Notes under the pieces: model-generated
What the model saw: only the letters and a program-made list of their open reading frames with translations
Databases searched by the model: none
Told to the model about the DNA's origin: nothing
NCBI GenBank assembly: GCA_016205045.1
Contig: JACQJM010000091.1
Location: 1-11,056 of the forward strand
Length of the DNA stretch: 11,056 nt
Origin: Elusimicrobiota bacterium
GTDB lineage: Bacteria; Elusimicrobiota; Elusimicrobia; JACQJN01
Direction of reading: 5' to 3'
Shown here: positions 7,064 to 11,056 of the stretch, piece after piece
Layout: every line of letters starts with the position of its first letter
Numbering within the stretch: position 1 is the stretch's first letter
Position numbers and translations under genes: made by a program

Positions 7064-9342
7064 ACGCAATAAGCGATACGCGTTTTATAAGTCTATTTCA
7101 CGGATTGCGGATTGCCTGCCCGCGTGCCGCGGTCGCGGCCAGGGCGAATTGCGTATCGCTAGTTTTTGCGGTATGGGGTCTTTCTATAGTTTTTCCGCAA
7201 AAACTACTGGCTTCCACAAAAGCTTCCTACATGCACTACGTCCATGGACTGCTATTGGAGCGTCAAGGTAGTTATGCCGATGCTCTAGCCGAGTATCGCG
7301 CGGCCCTGAGTCTGGACCCGCGCTCTTCTTATGTTTATAGCCAAGCGTTGGAGTTGGCCATGCGGGTGGGCCAAACAGAGCAGGCTTTAAAGTGGGCCAA
7401 GGATCTGGTAGAACTCGAGCCCAAGGATCCTCGCAGTTATGTGCTTTTGGGAAATGTTCAGTGGGCTCACGGGGACTTGGAAAAAGCTAAAACCAGTTTC
7501 CAAAAAGCACTCTCCATGGATCCCAAAAATTCTCAAGCCCTTTTCCATTTGGCGAACTTGTTGGGAAATGTGAGACCTCAAGAAGCTCTGAAATATTTGA
7601 AAACGTTTCAGGAATTAAATCCTGAAAGTGGTCCTGAAATTCTTTACCAGATGGCTCTCTTGGAGCATCGACAAGGGAATATCAAGGCGTCCCTGCGGCA
7701 TCTTAAAGCGGCGATTCAAGAACAGCCCGATTTTTTACAGGCCCGCTATAGTCTGGCTCAGCTTTATGAACTCTTAGAGGATACTCGGGCCGCTTTGGGA
7801 GAATATAAGGCCATTTTGCCTCTGGATCCCAAAAATGTCGTTTTGCTTAACCGCTTAGGAGAAATGATGTTTCTCCAAAACCGTGAAGCGGAAGCGGAAA
7901 CCTATTTTCTTAAAACTCGAGAGGTGGACCCCAAAAATTCGACTGCTTGCCTGTGGCTGTCTCTAATTTCCGAAAAAAAAGGCGATTGGTCCCAAGCCGT
8001 AGAATATTTATCGCAAAGTTCCGCGCTCAAGGAGGAGCCAGCCCTTCATTTGCGACTCAGCTATTACATGACCCAGGTGGGGCGTTTTCGCGAAGCTTTG
8101 AATGTGCTGGAATCCGCTCATCAGCTTTGGCCAAAAAACGACGAGATCTCGTATTTTTTAGCTTTGGGATATGATGATTTAAAACAGACAAATCGTTCTA
8201 TCGCTATCCTTTCAGAGCTCACGAAGAAAAAACAAGAATTTCCTGGGGCACGGCATCAGTTGGCCATGTTTTTGGAAAAAACCAACCGCATGCAGGAAGC
8301 CGAGGAGCATTTCCGTCTTTTATTGGAGAAAAATCCTCAAGACGCCATGGTGTTAAACTATTTGGGGTATGCTCTGGCGGATCGAGGGTTAAAGTTGGCA
8401 GAAGCCGAGAAATTTATTCGAGAAGCGGTTCGCTTGTCTCCCGACAATGGGGCTTATCAAGATTCCTTGGGATGGGTTCATTTTAAGCAAGGGAAAGTTC
8501 GAGATGGATTAAAGGAACTAAAGACGGCCCTGCAACAGATGGGGGATGATGAAACTATTTGGGAACACCTGGGGGATGTTTATCAGGTCTTAGGGGATAC
8601 CCCCACAGCATGGATGTGCTGGAAAATATCTTATGCGATGGACAGTTCTCATAAGAGTGTGCGGGATAAATTAAAGACAGCTGAGAAACAAATTCCTGAA
8701 GAAAAGATGAGGTCTTTATTTCTCAAGTATTTGGAATACACACAGGATCATTTGGAATCTTTATCGGCCCTGGGACATTTGAAAACGACAGTGCAAGGAC
8801 AATCTTTTGAGTCTCCCTGTTTGATTTCTTTTAAATCCTCTTCGGAGTTGAAGGTGGAGCTTTTGGGACCCATGCTGGTGCCGGTAGGAAGTTTCCGGTT
8901 GTTAGATCGGGGTCCCGTTTCTCAAGGCGATCCTTCCCGTTTCAGTGTTCTTCCAAAGTTTGAGATGGACTCTTTTTCTCTGCCCGGAATTAGCTCCGCG
9001 GCATTGCAAGCAACCTCTGAAGAGGCCTTGCAGATGTTGTGGGGGTATTGGGGAGGAGAGGTTTTTCGAGGCAGGGTATTAGGGCTGCACCGTGGTTGGA
9101 CGCGAGGTTGGATCGAAACCAAAGAGTATCAGCTATTTTTGGGAGACGAATCCATTCGTTTAGAAGGGTTGAAGAAAATGGATCCTAAAACCAATTTCCG
9201 ATTGAATTTAAGTGATTTTTCTCGGGTTAATGGGCGTATTTTTCCGGTTCAGTATGTGCTGAAGGGGCCAGGTTTTTTTGCCGAGTTGGAGTTGAGCCGA
9301 TGGGCGACTAAGTTTAAGGGCGGAGGGCTGGAGTTGCCATAA
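7060..9342 (+). CDS. Exported TPR protein with a LolB-like C-terminal domain
   Basis: The 760-residue protein has three parts. An N-terminal export signal has arginines before the hydrophobic stretch 32-45 and a likely cleavage near LLAS (about 49-52), with no lipobox cysteine. About 14 TPR-like helical hairpins span roughly 55-545, with clear examples such as GSYADALAEYRAALSLDP and VLNYLGYALADR...AEKFIREAVRLSPDN. A beta-rich region spans roughly 565-760. That region has the alternating strand pattern of LolB/DUF4292-type lipoprotein-binding folds (LKVELLGPMLVPVGSFRLLD, RGWIETKEYQLFL, and FPVQYVL near the end). In pseudomonads a TPR protein of this kind, lolB and ispE are consecutive genes; here the first two appear fused and ispE follows. 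I infer a periplasmic or outer-membrane role in lipoprotein or lipid handling. The TPR call is firm; the LolB-like call is by eye. The start overlaps the rimI stop (ATGA); a TTG at residue 16 is an alternative. Confidence 0.85.
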   Translation: MNAISDTRFISLFHGLRIACPRAAVAARANCVSLVFAVWGLSIVFPQKLLASTKASYMHYVHGLLLERQGSYADALAEYRAALSLDPRSSYVYSQALELAMRVGQTEQALKWAKDLVELEPKDPRSYVLLGNVQWAHGDLEKAKTSFQKALSMDPKNSQALFHLANLLGNVRPQEALKYLKTFQELNPESGPEILYQMALLEHRQGNIKASLRHLKAAIQEQPDFLQARYSLAQLYELLEDTRAALGEYKAILPLDPKNVVLLNRLGEMMFLQNREAEAETYFLKTREVDPKNSTACLWLSLISEKKGDWSQAVEYLSQSSALKEEPALHLRLSYYMTQVGRFREALNVLESAHQLWPKNDEISYFLALGYDDLKQTNRSIAILSELTKKKQEFPGARHQLAMFLEKTNRMQEAEEHFRLLLEKNPQDAMVLNYLGYALADRGLKLAEAEKFIREAVRLSPDNGAYQDSLGWVHFKQGKVRDGLKELKTALQQMGDDETIWEHLGDVYQVLGDTPTAWMCWKISYAMDSSHKSVRDKLKTAEKQIPEEKMRSLFLKYLEYTQDHLESLSALGHLKTTVQGQSFESPCLISFKSSSELKVELLGPMLVPVGSFRLLDRGPVSQGDPSRFSVLPKFEMDSFSLPGISSAALQATSEEALQMLWGYWGGEVFRGRVLGLHRGWTRGWIETKEYQLFLGDESIRLEGLKKMDPKTNFRLNLSDFSRVNGRIFPVQYVLKGPGFFAELELSRWATKFKGGGLELP
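7072..7160. repeat. GC-rich palindromic element inside the TPR gene's signal-sequence region
   Basis: AGCGATACGC at 7072-7081 is a perfect inverted copy of GCGTATCGCT at 7151-7160. Between them lie a tandem CGGATTG pair and a GC-rich stretch centred on CCGCGG. The composition differs sharply from the surrounding gene. It encodes most of the unusual arginine- and alanine-rich N-region of the signal peptide, which suggests that an intergenic repeat has been absorbed into the reading frame. Confidence 0.6.
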
Positions 9343-9352
9343 CGTGAAGATC

Positions 9353-9424
9353 CAAGCTCGAAAATGAAAGCTCAAAAAGTGAATTTTTTTAATTTTCGCT
9401 CTTCATGCTTTGATTTTCGCTCTT
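9353..9424. repeat. Imperfect inverted repeat with 21-nt period before ispE
   Basis: On the right side, ATTTTCGCTCTT occurs at 9392-9403 and again at 9413-9424, 21 nt apart. The left side (9353-9382) carries diverged reverse-complement copies, such as AAGCTCGAAAATGAAAGCTC. A 30-nt hand alignment of the arms gives about 22 matches. A run of seven T lies at the centre. It fills the 87-nt TPR-ispE gap almost completely. A weak attenuating hairpin is possible, but the T-run is in the loop rather than after the stem, so a terminator is not supported. Confidence 0.65.
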
Positions 9425-9429
9425 AATGT

Positions 9430-10317
9430 ATGAAGGTGCTTTCTCCTGCAAAGATAAATCTTTTTCTAGAAATCACCGGCAGGCGTCCGGATGGTTATCA
9501 TGAGATCGCTACCCTATTCGCCAAGGTAGGACTCTATGACGAGTTAGAGTTTCATGTGGCCCAAGGATCGCAGGTGAGATTAAAAATCAAGAACATGACA
9601 ACGGATTCTCTCCTTCCCGACTCTCATAATTTAGTGTTGCGTGCCGCGGAGGCTTTTCGGGAGGCTTTCGGAATACGACAGGGGCTGGCTATTGGTTTAA
9701 TCAAAAGGATTCCTCTGGGGGCGGGGTTGGGGGGTGGTTCTTCGAATGCGGGTATCACTTTGCGCTGCCTATCGCGGTTGTTTAAGCTTCCTTTAAATTC
9801 TAAAACACATCAAAAAATGAAGATTTTAGCTACTAAATTGGGTGCCGATGTGCCTTTATTTCTGAAGGAAAACAGTTTTTATACGGGGCGCGGAGTGGGC
9901 GATCTCTTAGAGCCTTTTAGGGTAAAGAAAATGCCTTATTGGGCCCTCCTTGTGTTTCCAGGATTTCCCAGCGCCACGGCGGAGGCCTATCGCCGTTTGA
10001 AGATTCCTCCACGGCAGGTCGTCTTGACAAGCCTCTCAAATCTTCATAAACTCAAAAGAAATCTATTATTAGGCTCCTCTATTTTGTATTGGGGTAACTT
10101 ATTATTTAACCGCTTAGAGGAGGTTGTTTTCTCTGCTCACCCCGTTGTCCATCAGATCAAAGACGCTTTGCTTTCTTGTGGTGCTCCAGGAGCACTTATG
10201 TCTGGATCGGGTTCTTCAGTTTTTGGGCTTGTGCGTTCACGTGAGGAAGGGGAGAAAATTCTACATTTTATCTCCACGCATGACCTAAGAGCTTTTCTGG
10301 TCCCTATTCTAACGTAA
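9430..10317 (+). CDS. ispE: 4-diphosphocytidyl-2-C-methyl-D-erythritol kinase IspE
   Basis: Phosphorylates the 2-hydroxyl of CDP-methylerythritol with ATP, the fourth step of the MEP pathway to isoprenoids such as undecaprenyl phosphate. It is a GHMP kinase of 295 residues. SPAKINLFLEITGRRPDGYHE at the N-terminus contains catalytic K8. The ATP-binding glycine-rich loop PLGAGLGGGSSNAG lies at 95-108. GADVPLFL has the catalytic Asp at about 140, and the C-terminal motif SGSGSSVFGL is present. The ATG at 9430 places K8 where the family has it. There is no Shine-Dalgarno sequence; a repeat ends five bases before the start. Position beside the LolB-like protein parallels lolB-ispE in gammaproteobacteria. 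Confidence 0.97.
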   Translation: MKVLSPAKINLFLEITGRRPDGYHEIATLFAKVGLYDELEFHVAQGSQVRLKIKNMTTDSLLPDSHNLVLRAAEAFREAFGIRQGLAIGLIKRIPLGAGLGGGSSNAGITLRCLSRLFKLPLNSKTHQKMKILATKLGADVPLFLKENSFYTGRGVGDLLEPFRVKKMPYWALLVFPGFPSATAEAYRRLKIPPRQVVLTSLSNLHKLKRNLLLGSSILYWGNLLFNRLEEVVFSAHPVVHQIKDALLSCGAPGALMSGSGSSVFGLVRSREEGEKILHFISTHDLRAFLVPILT

Positions 10318-10334
10318 GGGCTCGTAACGAGCCC
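10318..10334. repeat. Hairpin after the ispE stop codon
   Basis: GGGCTCGTAACGAGCCC is a perfect 7-bp stem with a TAA loop, starting directly after the ispE TAA. No T-run follows (the next bases are CCATCAC), so it is not an intrinsic terminator. Its half-site matches the palindrome at 6602-6615. It may limit transcript decay or reduce readthrough into spoVG, but nothing in the sequence proves a function. Confidence 0.6.
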
Positions 10335-10350
10335 CCATCACAGCTACGAT

Positions 10351-10656
10351 ATGGAAATTACGGAAGTTAAAGTCCATCTGAGAAATGAAGAAAAGCTAAA
10401 GGCATTTGCTACGGTTACCTTTGACGCGTGTTTCGTTGTTCGAAATATGAAAGTTATTCAAGGGGCTAAGGGGTTGATCCTCTGCATGCCTTCTCGGAAA
10501 TTATCGGATGGCAGTTTTAAGGACGTTGCCCATCCCATCACCTCCGAGTTTCGCAAGATCCTTGAAGATAAGGTGATGGTTGCTTACGAAGAAGAAACCA
10601 AAAAGGGTGGGGGGAAACCGCCTCCTTCTCCTCAAGTTTCTCAGGAAGAAGGGTAA
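10351..10656 (+). CDS. spoVG: SpoVG family RNA/DNA-binding regulator
   Basis: A 101-residue member of the SpoVG family. The start MEITEVKVHL and the segments KAFATVTFDACFVVRNMKVI, GLILCMPSRK, FKDVAHPI and FRKILEDKV are diagnostic. In Firmicutes and Borrelia, SpoVG proteins bind nucleic acids and act as global regulators, with no sporulation requirement implied. The C-terminal tail is charged and then proline-rich (KKGGGKPPPSPQ), as is common. In Firmicutes spoVG is close to ispE (with purR and yabJ between) and just before glmU and prs, so ispE-spoVG here fits a wider association. The stop codon TAA is immediately followed by the left end of the 330-bp element. No Shine-Dalgarno sequence is visible upstream. 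Confidence 0.96.
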   Translation: MEITEVKVHLRNEEKLKAFATVTFDACFVVRNMKVIQGAKGLILCMPSRKLSDGSFKDVAHPITSEFRKILEDKVMVAYEEETKKGGGKPPPSPQVSQEEG

Positions 10657-10986
10657 GGGACAGTGACGTAATAATGTGATCATTTCGAGACCCAGATTTG
10701 TACCGGATGCTAGGCCGTGCCGTAAGGAGAACGTCTTTGGGCACGGTCCCTGGCCCCATTTTCCATACGGCCAGGGGCGCGACGAGGGCGCAATGCTTAA
10801 GCATTGTAATCGAGGAGCAACAACGCAGCCGGTGCAAAGGTGGGCCTCCCCGAAGGGGCTGGCCGATTTTGACCAGGCTTATTGCGTGTCCTCGCTTACA
10901 TACCTTAGGGTATGCTCGCTGTGGGCCGCTTAAATCCTGGCCAAACTTGGCTCAGCCAAATGGTCAAATTATTGCGTCACGGTCCC
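10657..10986. repeat. 330-bp hairpin-rich inverted-repeat element, possibly MITE-like
   Basis: The ends are inverted repeats. Bases 10657-10681 (GGGACAGTGACG...) and 10962-10986 (...GCGTCACGGTCCC) agree at 21 of 25 positions, and two of the four differences are G-U compatible. The pairing continues imperfectly inward to GGCC at 10713 and 10924. Inside are several local hairpins: CCGTGCC/GGCACGG (10715/10740), CCCTGGCC/GGCCAGGG (10748/10769), the palindrome CAATGCTTAAGCATTG (10791-10806), GGCC-CCCC-GAA-GGGG-GGCC (10843-10864), CATACC/GGTATG (10899/10909) and TTGGC/GCCAA (10947/10955). TAA flanks both ends (10654-10656, the spoVG stop, and 10987-10989), a possible 3-bp target duplication. No transposase and no convincing protein is encoded. 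GGGACAG-type ends occur on some small elements, but I do not recognise this one. Confidence 0.6.
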
Positions 10987-11018
10987 TAACAACCTAAAAT
11001 AGTTATACCAACCAGATG
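10657..11018 (-). ncRNA. Candidate structured non-coding RNA, family unknown
   Basis: This is the predicted product of the promoter at 11025-11053, starting near 11018 and reading leftward through the 330-bp element. On this strand the hairpin at 10843-10864 becomes a CCC-UUCG-GGG stem with the very stable C(UUCG)G tetraloop; the other strand gives CGAA. CAUACC/GGUAUG closes on the four-base loop CUAA. The 5' and 3' regions can pair over about 60 nt, enclosing a multi-hairpin core of about 200 nt. I found none of the conserved blocks of RNase P RNA (GGAAAGUCC, ACAGAA), tmRNA, SRP RNA (GGAAG...AGCAGC), group I introns or tRNA. A 6S-like function is not excluded, but it would be unusually long. 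The 3' end is uncertain: pyrimidine-rich sequence follows the outer stem but there is no clear U-tract. An antisense effect on spoVG is possible if transcription continues. Confidence 0.45.
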
Positions 11019-11024
11019 GTCAGT

Positions 11025-11053
11025 ATTATACCACGAAGTCTTTTTTCTGTCAA
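11025..11053 (-). promoter_or_regulatory. Consensus sigma-70 promoter reading leftward
   Basis: On the - strand the sequence reads TTGACA (11053-11048), a 17-bp spacer, then TATAAT (11030-11025). Both hexamers match the consensus perfectly, with optimal spacing and an extended -10 TG (TGGTATAAT). Transcription would start near 11018 and enter the hairpin-rich element. A second TGGTATAA copy lies 23 bp further left (11010-11003) without a matching -35. No - strand protein gene follows. Confidence 0.85.
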
Positions 11054-11056
11054 GTC

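Noticed and set aside
9376..9400. Terminator in the TPR-ispE spacer from the TTTTTTT run
   Set aside because: The T-run lies in the loop of the inverted repeat and not after a stable GC-rich stem.
10318..10340. Intrinsic terminator after ispE
   Set aside because: The stem is good but is followed by CCATCACAG rather than a T-tract, and spoVG begins 16 bases later on the same strand.
10676..10997. Small + strand reading frames of 85 and 99 codons over the 330-bp element
   Set aside because: They overlap each other and the hairpins, lack a ribosome binding site and show no protein-like pattern (runs of Arg, Pro and Cys from GC-rich palindromes).
10657..11018. RNase P RNA, tmRNA, SRP RNA or group I intron
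   Set aside because: The conserved blocks of each (for example GGAAAGUCC, the tmRNA tRNA-like ends, the SRP GGAAG/AGCAGC loop, and the intron P7 core) are absent on both strands.

Overview
The window is a tightly packed block of eleven housekeeping genes, all on the + strand, followed by about 400 bp without a gene that holds the most unusual feature. The proteins point to a Gram-negative-type, diderm bacterium outside the well-studied phyla. Supporting signs are the DXP-dependent vitamin B6 gene pdxJ together with the MEP-pathway gene ispE, spoVG outside Firmicutes, and a TPR protein with a LolB-like tail next to ispE. The gene mixture and the repeat-filled spacers fit a candidate phylum such as Omnitrophota. 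That placement is an impression from gene content, not a measured phylogeny.

Layout: glmM, pdxJ, glmS, acpS, nnrD, tsaE, tsaB, rimI, a TPR protein with a LolB-like C-terminus, ispE and spoVG. Several junctions are translationally coupled (glmM/pdxJ, tsaE/tsaB, tsaB/rimI and rimI/TPR overlap), so much of the block is probably one operon. GlmM and GlmS make glucosamine-phosphate for peptidoglycan and LPS. PdxJ uses DXP, the same precursor that feeds the MEP isoprenoid pathway in which IspE acts. AcpS activates acyl carrier protein. NnrD repairs damaged NAD(P)H. TsaE and TsaB belong to the t6A tRNA-modification machinery, with RimI beside them. The TPR/LolB-like protein is probably an envelope lipoprotein or lipid-handling factor.

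The junctions not closed by overlap carry locus-specific short repeats. These are heptamers before glmM and inside the start of tsaE, inverted octamer arrays before glmS, a 21-nt-period inverted repeat before ispE, and small palindromes at tsaB/rimI and ispE/spoVG. Two repeats have become coding sequence, at the N-termini of TsaE and of the TPR protein. Most start codons lack a recognisable Shine-Dalgarno sequence.

Right of spoVG lies a 330-bp imperfect inverted-repeat element (10657-10986) packed with internal hairpins and flanked by TAA on both sides. Just beyond it, on the - strand, is a consensus sigma-70 promoter (TTGACA, 17-bp spacer, extended -10 TGGTATAAT) that reads leftward into the element. 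No - strand protein gene lies downstream. The simplest reading is an unrecognised, strongly expressed structured RNA of about 360 nt, possibly carried by or derived from a MITE-like element.
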